Shown: positions 22,156-30,668, counted from the first letter of the stretch. The stretch is 64,000 nucleotides of DNA from Mesorhizobium sp. B2-4-3 (GCF_006442815.1 NZ_VFVL01000021.1:1-64000), one strand, 5' to 3'. Program-made: numbers and translations. Notes: a model not told the origin generated them from the letters alone.

Positions 22156-23727
22156 TTAGTTGTAGCCGCGCGCCGCGCGGAAGGCACCCGCAAGGTCGCC
22201 GCCGCCGTCGAAGACGCGCGCAGAGGTCGCCTTGGCGAGACTGTCGAGCTGGCTCTTGTCGGCATCGCCGAAGGTGATCCCGAACACCGGCACCCGCAGC
22301 GACGCCTGGCGCCATTCCGCCAAGAACGGCTCGGCGCTGCCGTCGGTGCGGCCGTCCGTCATGATGACGATGGCCGGCAGGTATTTCGGCAGGTCGGGCG
22401 TCGCCAGGATCTTCTGCAGCGCCTGCGAGGCGCAGGCATACATGTCGGTACCGCCGCCGGCGCGCTGCTGCGCCACGTGGCCAAGCAGCTGGTTCTGGCC
22501 CGCCGGATCGCCGGTTGCGTCGAAAATGTCGCGCACTTTGCCGTCGAAAGGCAGCACGAAGATGTGGTCGGACGGCGTCCATTGCGCCAGCACCTCGCTC
22601 GACTTTTCCGGCGTGAACAGGAACTGCGCGGCCTGCTGCAACTGCGTTTCGCCCTCGTTCTCCATCGAACCCGAGAAGTCGAAGCAGAGCGCCGTCAATG
22701 ACGGTTTGCGCAGCGCCTGCTGGTAGAGGTCAAGCGCCTTGCGGATCACCGCGGGCTCCGGCATGCGGATCGACGTCACCAGCTTGCCCGGATCGAAATT
22801 CCAGTCGGGCTCGGCCGTCGCCTGGACCGCGGCGCCGCCGAGCGGCAGTCGCCGGCCGGTGTCGGCGATGCGCTTGCGCACCGTGTCCGACTGCAGATAG
22901 GCGAGCAGGTCGGTGAAGAACTTTTCAACGTCGGCGCCGCGCCCGTGATCGATGAAGCCGAGCGGCGAATCGCCGACCGCGACGCCATCGGCCGGATAGA
23001 CCGCGTAGAGCGGCTCGTCGCCCATCTGCTTCAGCTTGTCGTTGGTCTCCTTCAGCGTCGCCTCGTAATTCCACATCGCGTCATAGAGCGTGCCCTTGCG
23101 CGCGGAATCGACATAGAGATCGGCCAGCCAGCCTGAAGACCCGGAAGAGCGCTCGACGCCCTGCAACAGGGCGCCGACCGCATCGTGCACGGAGGGGTTG
23201 TCGAGGTCGCCGGGCTGGATCACTTCCTTGCCGCCGAGCGCGCTGGAGAGCATCGCCAGATAGGCGCTGGCGCCGGAATTGGACTGCGTGGCCGAAGTCA
23301 TCAGGAATTTGAGCTTACCATCCTTCACCGCGGCAAGAATGTCCTTCATGAACACGTCCTTGCCGATCCAGCCGAGTTCGGCGGCCTTGGATTTGCGCAC
23401 GCCGAGGATAACCGGCATCTGCGCGATCGAAGTGAGGTTGCGGACCTTGCGGCCGGAATCGAACAGGTCGACCCAGGCGCTCGATGCCGGCCAGACCGCG
23501 TCCTGATCGAGCCCGCTGGCCTTCTGCAGTCCGAGACCGATGTCGAGCGAGCCCTGGTAGGAGATGGTGCAGGTCGCGCCCTGCTTGGCGCAGAACTCCT
23601 GCACGATCGGCTCCAGCACCGTGTTCTCGGAACCGGAGACGATCGAAAATTTGACGTTGCTCGAATTGCAGGCCGCCAGCAGCAGCGCGGCCGCCAACGG
23701 CAGAACGGACGAAAGCTTCATTCGCAT
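22156..23727 (-). CDS. Lipoprotein with binding-protein and VWA domains
   Basis: A 523-aa protein with a lipoprotein signal ending LAAC at Cys20, so it is anchored in the membrane facing the periplasm. Residues about 25-310 look like a type 2 solute-binding fold (FSIVSGSENTVLEPIVQEF; GVAVGDSPLGFID). Residues about 343-523 form a von Willebrand A domain with a complete metal site: DFSGS (350-354), Thr427 in GGGTD and Asp458 in MTDGR. VWA domains usually hold protein partners through a metal ion. It lies between telA and the XpaC-like gene. ATGs at 23727 and 23721 are both possible. Confidence 0.82.
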   Translation of the reverse strand: MRMKLSSVLPLAAALLLAACNSSNVKFSIVSGSENTVLEPIVQEFCAKQGATCTISYQGSLDIGLGLQKASGLDQDAVWPASSAWVDLFDSGRKVRNLTSIAQMPVILGVRKSKAAELGWIGKDVFMKDILAAVKDGKLKFLMTSATQSNSGASAYLAMLSSALGGKEVIQPGDLDNPSVHDAVGALLQGVERSSGSSGWLADLYVDSARKGTLYDAMWNYEATLKETNDKLKQMGDEPLYAVYPADGVAVGDSPLGFIDHGRGADVEKFFTDLLAYLQSDTVRKRIADTGRRLPLGGAAVQATAEPDWNFDPGKLVTSIRMPEPAVIRKALDLYQQALRKPSLTALCFDFSGSMENEGETQLQQAAQFLFTPEKSSEVLAQWTPSDHIFVLPFDGKVRDIFDATGDPAGQNQLLGHVAQQRAGGGTDMYACASQALQKILATPDLPKYLPAIVIMTDGRTDGSAEPFLAEWRQASLRVPVFGITFGDADKSQLDSLAKATSARVFDGGGDLAGAFRAARGYN

Positions 23728-23745
23728 CGAGGCCCCGTCAGCCTT

Positions 23746-23792
23746 GGAGCCGGATGATTTCAGGTCCACTCGACCTGAAATCGTCCGGCTCC
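23746..23792. repeat. Palindromic element upstream of VWA gene
   Basis: Inverted arms of 21 bases (23746-23766 and 23772-23792) match at 20 positions and are separated by CACTC. The arms start GGAGCCGGATGATTTC. It lies just upstream of the VWA gene start, between it and telA, so it could end or slow transcription from telA or mark an mRNA processing point. Confidence 0.85.
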
Positions 23793-23805
23793 AATCAAAG
23801 AGATT

Positions 23806-23854
23806 GAGCATGATGTCGTCCGAAAACCGCTTCACACTTTTCGGCATCATGCTC
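23806..23854. repeat. GCATGAT-type palindromic repeat, family C
   Basis: A 49-base imperfect palindrome bounded by GAGCATGAT and ATCATGCTC with a CCGAAAAGTG / CGGTTTTCGG core. Read on the minus strand it matches the copy at 47221-47270 closely. The stop codon of the TelA-like gene lies inside its first GCATGA. Other copies are at 34301-34349, 41213-41256, 51275-51319 and 52949-52996. Confidence 0.85.
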
Positions 23855-24926
23855 CGGTGAGCGCTTTCTTGAGGTCTGCGGTCATCTGGTCCATCTGCTT
23901 TTCGGCGTCGGCTCGCTTTTGCCGGCCTTGCTCCTGGACCTTGAGCACGCCTTGCACCGTGTCGATCAGATCGCGGTTGGCCTGCGCCAGCGTCTCGACG
24001 TCGACGATGCCGCGCTGCGCCTGCTCCTCGATGGAGATGGCCTGATCCTTCATCATCTTCGATGTCTGGCGGATCATCTCGTTGGTGGCGTCGGTCACTG
24101 TCTTCTGCAGCTCCAGCGCCGACTTCTGGTTGGTCAGCCCGAGCAGGATGACCATCTTTTGCTTCCAGGCCGGCACGGTCAGCGCCGAGGTCGCCTGCAG
24201 GTTCTCGATCAGCGTCTCGTCGCCCGACTGCACAATGCGGATCTGCGGCAATTGCTGGATGCCGAGCTGGCGCGCCTGCACCAGATAGAAGACGCGTTTT
24301 TCCAGCCGGTCGAGCGCCTGCACGGCGTCCTGATAGGTCTGCGCTTCCAGCGCTCCGGCGGAATCGCTTGCCTTGGCGTCGGCCGCGGCTTTCAGCTTCG
24401 GCAGCTCGTCGGCGCGGTATTCGTCGACGAATTTCTTGCCAGCCTGCACATAGGCGTCGAGGTTGAGGATGGAGTCCTTGGTCTGCTCATGCAGGTCGTC
24501 GAGCACGGCAATATCGCGGCGCAGCGTATCCTTGTGACGGTCCAGCTCCAGGCCGATACGGTCGATCTGCCCGGCGACGTCCTCGTATTTTTCCTTGAAG
24601 CGCTCGAGTCGCGCCTTGAACGAGGAGAACAAATTGCTCAAGAACCCTTCTTCCTTCAGCGAAGCAGGGTCGAGGTTCTTGGCCTTCATGATGATGTCGG
24701 TGAGCAACGTGCCGGTGTCGCCGAGATCGCGGTTGCGGATCTGCGACAGGATCTTGTCGGCATAGTCGCTGACCGCTTGCTGGGCGCGGTCGCCGAAGAC
24801 CGAAATCGCCGCGCGGTCGCCAATATCGATGCCGCCTTCGATCCTGGCGACCTCGCCCGGGCTGGCGGCAATGGCGGGCAACTTCGAAGTGTCGTCGAGC
24901 AGAGTGATGCTGTTCTCGTTGGCCAT
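23847..24926 (-). CDS. TelA/KlaA-like toxic anion resistance family protein
   Basis: A 359-aa cytoplasmic, mostly helical protein of the TelA family. Typical parts are the IIMKAKNLDPASL and FSSFKARLERFKEKYEDV segments, a long coiled middle with DELPKLKA, and the conserved LTVPAWKQKMVILLGLTNQKSALELQKTVTDA block near residue 255. The family name comes from tellurite resistance in plasmids, but chromosomal members rarely confer it and their role is unclear. A strong GGGGGAGG site precedes the ATG at 24926. It heads a minus-strand cluster with the VWA, XpaC-like and binding-protein genes. The stop codon lies in a palindromic repeat. Confidence 0.88.
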   Translation of the reverse strand: MANENSITLLDDTSKLPAIAASPGEVARIEGGIDIGDRAAISVFGDRAQQAVSDYADKILSQIRNRDLGDTGTLLTDIIMKAKNLDPASLKEEGFLSNLFSSFKARLERFKEKYEDVAGQIDRIGLELDRHKDTLRRDIAVLDDLHEQTKDSILNLDAYVQAGKKFVDEYRADELPKLKAAADAKASDSAGALEAQTYQDAVQALDRLEKRVFYLVQARQLGIQQLPQIRIVQSGDETLIENLQATSALTVPAWKQKMVILLGLTNQKSALELQKTVTDATNEMIRQTSKMMKDQAISIEEQAQRGIVDVETLAQANRDLIDTVQGVLKVQEQGRQKRADAEKQMDQMTADLKKALTGA

Positions 24927-25028
24927 TGAGACCTCCCCCGGAGTGAACAGTATCTCGATAGACAGTGTGTGACAGACATATGACAATGGAGCGGCATGCC
25001 GCTCCATGCTGTGAAGTGCGTTACTCTT

Positions 25029-26234
25029 TCAGCGCGTGCCTGGACGAGGTGCCGGTATCCGTGTTGCCGCCGGCGAACGGGCCGCTGTGAGTAGCGGCAG
25101 GCAGAGCAGATAAAGGGCTGCGCCGGCGATCCACACCAGGCCCGGAAAGAAACTCCGTGTGCGGAAATAGAGCGTTGCGATGGCGAGCGGTCCGACCACC
25201 GAGACGAGGCTGGTCATGCTGGTGAGGACGCCTTGCAACCGACCCTGATGATCGGCGCCGACACGCGAGGTGAGCAGCGCTTGCAGCGCCGGCGCGCCGA
25301 TGCCGCCGAGGCAGAAGAGCGGCAGCAGCGCGAAGGCCATCCAGCCGCGCCAGGCTAGCGCGATCGAGATATAGGCCGCGCTGTCGGCGAGGATCGCGAC
25401 GAGCAGAGCGCGCCTCTCGCCCCAGCGCTCGGCGACCGGGCCGGCGACGAAGCCTTGCGCTGCGGCATGGAACAGGCCGAACAGCGCCAGCGAGATGCCG
25501 ACGGTGAAGAGGTCCCAGCTGAATTTGTCCTGGACATAGAGCACCCAGATCGTGCCGCCGACCTCGCCGACGAGGCCAAGCACTGCGAAGGCGCCGAGCA
25601 GCGGCAGCAGGGCGGGGAAAGCAAAAGCCCATCGCAGCGGCGCCAGCGGGTTGAGCGACGGCATCTCTACCGGGCCGCCGGCGCGCTTCGGTTCCGGCAG
25701 CAGGAAGAAGGCGAGCGCCAGGTTCAGGCCGTTGAGAATGGCGGCGGCCAGGAACGGCGCGCGCAGCCAGACGTCGCCCAGCACACCGCCCAAAGCCGGG
25801 CCGGCAATGAAGCCGACGCCGAAGGCAGCACTCAGATGGCCGAAGCCGCGGGTGCGGCGGTCCTCTTCAGTGATATCGGCCATCAAGGCCGAGGCGACCG
25901 CCATGCTGGCGCCGGTGATGCCGGCGATGATGCGCCCGGCAAACAGCAGCGGCAGCGAGGGCGCGAAAGCCATGAAGAGGTAGTCGGCCATCGCTCCCGC
26001 CAGCGACAGAAGCAGCACCGGCCGGCGGCCAAACCGGTCCGAGAGCGCGCCAAGCAGGGGCGAGAACACCACCTGCATGGCGGCATAAACCGAGAGGAAG
26101 GCACCGAAGATCCAGCCTATGTCATCGACATGGCCGACCGAACGCAGCAGGCCGGGCAGCACCGGCATGACCAGGCCGATGCCGACGGCGTCCATTGCCA
26201 TGACCATCAGCAGAACGAGATAGGCTCTTTTCAC
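25029..26234 (-). CDS. TetA-type tetracycline efflux family MFS transporter
   Basis: A 401-aa, 12-helix exporter of the TCR/Tet family. Conserved features are MDAVGIGLVMPVLPGLLR in helix 1, the loop motif LLGALSDRFGRRPVLLLSL, and GFIAGPALGGVLGDV in helix 5, the antiporter motif. It is divergent from a TetR-type regulator with two tet-like operators between them, the arrangement of classical tetracycline resistance loci. Whether this chromosomal pair handles tetracycline or another compound is not shown by the sequence. Confidence 0.85.
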   Translation of the reverse strand: MKRAYLVLLMVMAMDAVGIGLVMPVLPGLLRSVGHVDDIGWIFGAFLSVYAAMQVVFSPLLGALSDRFGRRPVLLLSLAGAMADYLFMAFAPSLPLLFAGRIIAGITGASMAVASALMADITEEDRRTRGFGHLSAAFGVGFIAGPALGGVLGDVWLRAPFLAAAILNGLNLALAFFLLPEPKRAGGPVEMPSLNPLAPLRWAFAFPALLPLLGAFAVLGLVGEVGGTIWVLYVQDKFSWDLFTVGISLALFGLFHAAAQGFVAGPVAERWGERRALLVAILADSAAYISIALAWRGWMAFALLPLFCLGGIGAPALQALLTSRVGADHQGRLQGVLTSMTSLVSVVGPLAIATLYFRTRSFFPGLVWIAGAALYLLCLPLLTAARSPAATRIPAPRPGTR

Positions 26235-26255
26235 CGCCCGCCACTTTCGATTAAT

Positions 26256-26295
26256 TTATCATCGATAAGGAAGCGCACTGCTTATCATCGATAAG
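26256..26295. promoter_or_regulatory. Twin tet-like operators
   Basis: Two copies of the palindrome TTATCATCGATAA, at 26256-26268 and within CTTATCATCGATAAG at 26281-26295, lie between the divergent tetA-like and tetR-like genes. Each has 5-6 base arms around a central ATC. The core TATCATCGATA differs from the Tn10 operator core TATCATTGATA at one base. Binding would repress both genes. Confidence 0.85.
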
Positions 26296-26311
26296 TAGAC
26301 GGAGGCAAGGC

Positions 26312-27010
26312 ATGAAGCTGGACAGGGAACAGATTGTCGATGCGGCGCTCGACCTCTTGAACGAGGTCGGTATCGACCAACTGTCGACGCGCTTGCTGGC
26401 GCAGCGGCTGAAGGTCCAGCAGCCGGCGCTCTACTGGCATTTCAAGAACAAGCGCGCCTTGCTTGATGCGATGAATGAGGAAATCCTCAGACGCGGCCAC
26501 AGCCACCAGATGCCCGCGCCCGGCGAGAGCTGGCAGGATTTCGTGCGCAACAATGCGCGCAGTTTCCGTGGCGCGCTGATTGCTTTTCGCGACGGCGCGC
26601 GTGTCCACGCCGGCACCGAGGCCGAGCCCGGCGAAGTCGGGCGGATCGAAAGATTGCTGCATTTCCTGGGCGATGCCGGTCTCGCCCCGGCCATGGCGCT
26701 CGAGCTTTTGATCTCGATCGGGCGCTATACGGTGGGTTGCGTCCTCGAGGAGCAGGCGGATTATCCGGCAGGCCCCGGCAGGGGTGCGGCGCTGGACGAG
26801 GCGGCAAGCGGCCTGCCTTTGTTCAGCGAAGCGCTTGCCCGTTACCGGGTGGGTGGTCATGAGGCGCTTTTTGAGAACGGTCTTGACCTGCTGATCGCCG
26901 GCACCGAGGTCCGCTTGGCGGGCGCGGTCAGGCCGCCGGTGCAGGACCCGCCAGCCATTGCCTCACGATCGCGGCGTCGGCGTCGCCGAATTCATGTCCC
27001 GAGGCGATGA
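26312..27010 (+). CDS. TetR family repressor of the adjacent exporter
   Basis: A 232-aa regulator of the class that includes the tetracycline repressor. The helix-turn-helix covers residues 5-50 (QIVDAALDLLNEVGIDQLSTRLLAQRLKVQQPALYWHFKNKRAL), and the second domain has the TetR_C pattern with ALELLISIGRYTVGCVLEEQA. The start is fixed by GGAGGCAAGG just upstream. The last about 30 residues are a basic tail (SRSRRRRRRIHVPRR) and overlap the convergent hydrolase gene by 83 bases; they are not part of the family fold. Confidence 0.9.
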   Translation: MKLDREQIVDAALDLLNEVGIDQLSTRLLAQRLKVQQPALYWHFKNKRALLDAMNEEILRRGHSHQMPAPGESWQDFVRNNARSFRGALIAFRDGARVHAGTEAEPGEVGRIERLLHFLGDAGLAPAMALELLISIGRYTVGCVLEEQADYPAGPGRGAALDEAASGLPLFSEALARYRVGGHEALFENGLDLLIAGTEVRLAGAVRPPVQDPPAIASRSRRRRRRIHVPRR

Positions 27011-27599
27011 TGCGCGCGTCGATCTCGGCGCCGCGCTCGCTGAACAGCGTCACCAGGGCAGGGGCGAACGGGCCGTAGGTCTGGTCGGCGGCGCCGGCGA
27101 CGATCAGCACCCGTGTGCCGCTAAGATCTGATGTTGGAGGATTGTCGAGCACCGGCATCGCCCTCAACAGCGCCGCCTGCCTGGCAATGCCGGGGTGGAG
27201 CAGCATCAGGCTGGAGACGACATTGGCGCCGTTCGAATAGCCAAGGAAGGTCGTGCGTTGCAGGTCTAGCCCATGTAGGCTCGCGGCGTCAGTCACGAAT
27301 TGGGCATAGGCGGCCGTCTCGGCACGGATGGAGGCTTGCTCGAAACTGGTCGGCGTGATTCGCTCGAACCAGCGAAATCCGTCCTCCTGCCGAATGCGGC
27401 CGCGCGCCGCGACGATCACCGAACGCGGCGCGATCTGCATCGCCAGCGGCAGCATCGTCATCTCGTCCACGCCTGACCCGTGCAGCACGAAGAGGCAGTC
27501 GCCGCTGGCGTTTGCCGGCGTCAGCAGACGGTAGGAAAATGTCAGATCCTCGCGCAGGATGCTGTTTTCGTCGCTATATTCGAACACGCTCACATCCAT
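26928..27599 (-). CDS. Alpha/beta hydrolase (predicted carboxylesterase)
   Basis: A 223-aa soluble hydrolase of the phospholipase/carboxylesterase type. It shows the early strand and oxyanion region LFVLHGSGVDE, the nucleophile elbow GYSNG (Ser in GxSxG), an Asp in AGAADQTYGP, and a late SGHEFGDAD with the catalytic His. The ATG at 27599 is the first start in the conserved region; the frame stays open far upstream without similarity. Its end overlaps the tail of the TetR gene. The substrate is unknown. MhqD-like hydrolases are a similar group often found near stress regulators. Confidence 0.82.
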   Translation of the reverse strand: MDVSVFEYSDENSILREDLTFSYRLLTPANASGDCLFVLHGSGVDEMTMLPLAMQIAPRSVIVAARGRIRQEDGFRWFERITPTSFEQASIRAETAAYAQFVTDAASLHGLDLQRTTFLGYSNGANVVSSLMLLHPGIARQAALLRAMPVLDNPPTSDLSGTRVLIVAGAADQTYGPFAPALVTLFSERGAEIDARIIASGHEFGDADAAIVRQWLAGPAPAA

Positions 27600-27792
27600 T
27601 TGATTCCATGAGAGATTCGTTGATTTGCCGGCTTCAAAACGGAATATTTTCGCGCTCCGCGAAAGTTGATTGAACCAGGCGCAATTCAGGCCGTTTCTGC
27701 GCCGATACACTCCCGATGGGAGGAATCGAAGCGATGCGCCCCGGGGGTCGCATTTGCTGGCTATGAACAACCAGCTTTGAGGCCTTTTGTCG

Positions 27793-29010
27793 ATGACCAC
27801 CCCTATTCCTAACGACCGCGATAAGCGTGTCGGAGAGCGCGACACGCGTATCAACGATCGTGACACACGTATCGACGTGCTGCGTGCGCTCGCGCTGCTT
27901 ACCATTTTCGTCGACCATGTGCCTGGCACGGTCTTCGAGAATTGGACCTATAAGAATTTCGGTTTTTCCGACGCGGCGGAGGCCTTCGTGCTGATTTCCG
28001 GCATCTCGGTGGCGCTGGCCTATGGCACGAAGTTCAAGCCGGGCGGCCGGTTGCTCGCGACCTTGAAGATGTGGCGGCGCGCTGGCGTGCTCTACATCTC
28101 CCACATCGTCATCACGATGGTGGTGATCGCGCTGTTTTGCGCCGCCGCGCTGTTCGCGCACCGGCCGGAAATGCTGGCGATGATCAACATCGAACCCTTG
28201 ATGCGCAACACGCCGCAGGCGCTGCTCGGCATCGTCACGCTCGGCCACCAACTCGGCTATAACAACATCCTGCCGGTCTATGCGGCGCTGCTTCTGGCGG
28301 CGCCTGCTTTCGTGCTGTTCGTCAGCTATCGGCCCGTGCCGGCGCTGATCGCGTCCGGCCTCCTGTGGCTCGTCGCCGGCATCTGGCAGATCGCGCCGCC
28401 GAACTATCCGGAGCCGGGCCTTTGGTTCCTCAACCCGCTGTCCTGGCAATTCCTGTTCAACATCGGCCTTGCCGCCATGCTGCATGTCAAGCGCGGCGGG
28501 CGGATACCGGTCAATCCGTGGCTGCTTGGCGCCGCCGGCATCTATGTGATCGGAGCCGCGATTTGGGTCCACAGCCCGCTCTGGGGGCAGATCACCTGGT
28601 TCGACCTGCCGGTGGTGATCGGCGGCTTCGACAAGACCTTCCTGTCGCTGCCGCGGCTGCTGCACATCCTGTCGGTCAGCTATCTGATCGTGGCGCTGCC
28701 GGCTGTCTCGAGCCTCTTCCGCGTCCGGCCCGACAATCCGCTGGCGATCCTGGGCAAGCGCTCGCTGCCTGTGTTCATCGCCGGCACGCTGCTTGCCATG
28801 GCGGCGCAGGTGCTGAAGCTGATCAATCCGGGCGGCCCGGCCTACGACACGCTGCTGATCGCTGCAGGCATCGCCATGCAGCTCGCGCTTGCGCTCTACC
28901 TCGAATGGCTTGCGAGCCTCGGCCCCTCCCGCGCCAAGCCGGTGCGCGGGGAGCCTGCGCGTGCGACGTTCGGCGTGCAGCCGCTGCCGGCGAGGGCGGG
29001 CGGCTACTGA
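27793..29010 (+). CDS. opgC: OpgC family cyclic/periplasmic glucan acyltransferase
   Basis: A 405-aa inner-membrane protein with about ten helices, of the OpgC family that adds succinyl or other groups to osmoregulated periplasmic glucans. The early motif RIDVLRALALLTIFVDHVPG contains the conserved His of acyltransferase-3-like proteins. Other marks are FSDAAEAFVLISGISVALAYG and the RHPLAILGK-like NPLAILGKRSLPVFIAG. The N-terminal region has two near copies of RDTRI. An in-frame TTG at 27787 is the other possible start. It is divergent from the hydrolase gene. Confidence 0.85.
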   Translation: MTTPIPNDRDKRVGERDTRINDRDTRIDVLRALALLTIFVDHVPGTVFENWTYKNFGFSDAAEAFVLISGISVALAYGTKFKPGGRLLATLKMWRRAGVLYISHIVITMVVIALFCAAALFAHRPEMLAMINIEPLMRNTPQALLGIVTLGHQLGYNNILPVYAALLLAAPAFVLFVSYRPVPALIASGLLWLVAGIWQIAPPNYPEPGLWFLNPLSWQFLFNIGLAAMLHVKRGGRIPVNPWLLGAAGIYVIGAAIWVHSPLWGQITWFDLPVVIGGFDKTFLSLPRLLHILSVSYLIVALPAVSSLFRVRPDNPLAILGKRSLPVFIAGTLLAMAAQVLKLINPGGPAYDTLLIAAGIAMQLALALYLEWLASLGPSRAKPVRGEPARATFGVQPLPARAGGY

Positions 29011-29066
29011 CCGCAGCGCAGGGAAAGTGCCGGGCGGTCTATCCGCGCGGGATTACCTGGGCCCGC

Positions 29067-30146
29067 TCAGGCTTTCGGTGCCGGACCGGTCGAGCCTCTG
29101 ACGACGAACTCGACGCCCATCGTCTCGCGCCGCACCGCGCCGTCATGGTCGAGGATCATGCGCGCGGCGCGGCGGCCGATCTCGATGATCGGCTGGGCGA
29201 TCGTCGTCAGCGGCGGCGTGGCCAGCGCGCCGTCCGGCACGCCGTCAAAGCCGACGATGGAGACATCGCCGGGAACATTGAGGCCGCGTGCCCTCAGCCA
29301 GTCGATGGCGATCAGGGCCATGCGGTCCGACATCGCCAGGATGGCGGTCGGCGGCTCCCCCTTGGCAAAGATCGCCTCGAGGCCGGCCCTGGTGCTTTTT
29401 TCTTCGTTCTCGGTCTCATAGACCGGGATTTTCGCCGTATCGATGCCGAAGCGGGAAAGCTCCTCGAAATAGCCGGCAAGGCGATCGCGCGTTCCGGTGT
29501 AGACCGCGCTGCGCACCGCTTCGGGCGTGGCGAAACCGGTGCGATTGTCGGCAAAGCCGAGCGACAGGACTGCGAAACGGCGATGGCCAAGCTCGGCGAG
29601 ATGGCGTGCGGCGAGCCTTGCGCCGGCGACATTGTCGACGCCGATGGCCGACACGGTCTCGTCCTGGAAGCCGAGCTCCAGCGCCACGAAGGGCAATCTT
29701 CGCTCGCGCGTCAGATCGACAAGGCGCGAGCCGCCTTCGATGCAGAACAGCACAAAGCCGTCGACAAGCGCGCTCTGGATGTTCCAGGCCAGCTTTTCCT
29801 GGTTGGCGGCCGAAACCAGCGCGATGCCCGCGCCGGTGGCGTCGCAGGCTTCGGAAATGCCGGCCATCATCACGCGGGCGAACGGATCGTCGAAGAAGTA
29901 GGAGAGGGGCTCGGTGGTGGCGACGCCGATGGCGTTGACCTTGCCGGCGCGCAGCAGGCGGCCCTTCGGGTCCGGGCCGGCATAGCCCATCTGCTCCGCG
30001 ACCGCCTTGACCCGTTCCCGCACTTCGGCGCGCACGATCTCGGGACGGCTGAAAACATTCGAGGCCGTGCCATGCGAGACGCCGGCGGCCTTGGCGATGT
30101 CGGCCAGCCTGATCGGTCTTGCCTGGCCTTCGAGGAGTGATGCCAT
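29067..30146 (-). CDS. LacI family transcriptional regulator
   Basis: A 359-aa repressor. The N-terminal helix-turn-helix (residues about 13-35, IRLADIAKAAGVSHGTASNVFSRPE) and hinge MGYAGPDPKGRLLRAGKVN are normal, followed by a periplasmic-binding-protein-like sensor domain with LPFVALELGF and IVGFDGVPDGAL. The recognition stretch differs from the commoner VSxxTVS form by having GTAS. Divergent from it are two tiny genes with three copies of a LacI-type palindrome, which this protein probably binds. The ligand is likely a sugar or related small molecule (family knowledge). Confidence 0.92.
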   Translation of the reverse strand: MASLLEGQARPIRLADIAKAAGVSHGTASNVFSRPEIVRAEVRERVKAVAEQMGYAGPDPKGRLLRAGKVNAIGVATTEPLSYFFDDPFARVMMAGISEACDATGAGIALVSAANQEKLAWNIQSALVDGFVLFCIEGGSRLVDLTRERRLPFVALELGFQDETVSAIGVDNVAGARLAARHLAELGHRRFAVLSLGFADNRTGFATPEAVRSAVYTGTRDRLAGYFEELSRFGIDTAKIPVYETENEEKSTRAGLEAIFAKGEPPTAILAMSDRMALIAIDWLRARGLNVPGDVSIVGFDGVPDGALATPPLTTIAQPIIEIGRRAARMILDHDGAVRRETMGVEFVVRGSTGPAPKA

Positions 30147-30215
30147 GTCGTTCCTCCGAATCCGGTCACGCGAAGAACATGACCGCTGAATTGTCGCCGG
30201 TCATCTAACATTTTT

Positions 30216-30280
30216 ATTGGATCGATTCAAATTCCGCTTGACTCACGGTGGATACGATCTATGATTTGAATCGATCCAAC
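30216..30280 (+). promoter_or_regulatory. Promoter flanked by two LacI-type operators
   Basis: Two copies of a near-perfect palindrome, TTGGATCGATTCAA (30218-30231) and its reverse TTGAATCGATCCAA (30266-30279), surround a promoter with TTGACT (30238-30243) and TATGAT (30260-30265), spacing 16. The operators are about 48 bases apart centre to centre; the second covers the downstream edge of the -10 and the start site. The arrangement predicts tight repression of the small gene at 30324. A lacI promoter on the other strand would be controlled too. Confidence 0.8.
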
Positions 30281-30323
30281 TTTTCTCCGCTTCGTGATGA
30301 AGCGGGTTTCAGAGGAGGGTGCC

Positions 30324-30467
30324 ATGCATCCGGTGAGCTATCTGTTCGAGGACATCTACCGCAACGACTGGGGCATCGCCTCGGTCACTGCCAGTCAAAA
30401 ACGCAGTGGCCGTTCGAGCCCTTGGCGGCGCGCGCCGCGCTTCTTCGTGGAGCGTAAGCGCGGCTGA
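30324..30467 (+). CDS. Microprotein, MHP..LF.DI.RN.WGI family, copy A
   Basis: A 47-aa gene starting MHPVSYLFEDIYRNDWGIAS, with a strong AGAGGAGGG ribosome site at the right distance. The first 18 residues match the gene at 30531 (M-H-P-x3-L-F-x-D-I-x-R-N-x-W-G-I). The rest is basic (QKRSGRSSPWRRAPRFF). There is no signal peptide or membrane helix. It sits directly behind a promoter with two LacI-type operators. The conserved amino ends with diverged bases argue for selection on the protein. Function is unknown. Confidence 0.7.
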   Translation: MHPVSYLFEDIYRNDWGIASVTASQKRSGRSSPWRRAPRFFVERKRG

Positions 30468-30493
30468 GCCGCAGCCGTTTTTCGTGCCAGTGT

Positions 30494-30509
30494 ATTGGAT
30501 CGATTCAAT
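30494..30509. promoter_or_regulatory. Third LacI-type operator
   Basis: ATTGGATCGATTCAAT at 30494-30509 is the same palindrome as the two sites at 30216-30280, and lies 21 bases before the ATG of the second microprotein gene. It could repress that gene separately or help form a repression loop with the upstream sites, about 230 bases away. Confidence 0.8.
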
Positions 30510-30530
30510 GCAAGAAAAGGAGGAGTGGTC

Positions 30531-30668
30531 ATGCATCCGATTGGCCATCTGTTTCAGGACATCAACCGCAATTATTGGGGCATCACGCCCGGAACCGAGC
30601 AGCCTGAACGGCGCCGCGTCGGCGAGTTGCCTGCGCCCCAGCGCAAGCGGCGTTTGGGCCAAAGATAG
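30531..30668 (+). CDS. Microprotein, MHP..LF.DI.RN.WGI family, copy B
   Basis: A 45-aa gene starting MHPIGHLFQDINRNYWGIT, behind AAAAGGAGGAG. It shares 12 of its first 18 residues with the gene at 30324, and their ribosome-site regions are similar too, so the pair arose by tandem duplication. The tail (PAPQRKRRLGQR) is basic but otherwise diverged. A LacI-type operator lies just upstream. It ends 18 bases from the convergent DUF423 gene. I know of no named family with this motif. Confidence 0.7.
   Translation: MHPIGHLFQDINRNYWGITPGTEQPERRRVGELPAPQRKRRLGQR

Noticed and set aside
23847-24926. Tellurite resistance function for the TelA-like gene
   Set aside because: The family name reflects plasmid members. 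Nothing else in the cluster (no TehB, TerC or TerD) supports tellurite handling, so I name only the family.
26940-27010. Arg-rich tail of the TetR protein as a DNA- or RNA-binding domain
   Set aside because: The tail is encoded by the end of the convergent hydrolase gene in the opposite frame. It is more likely run-on translation than a domain.
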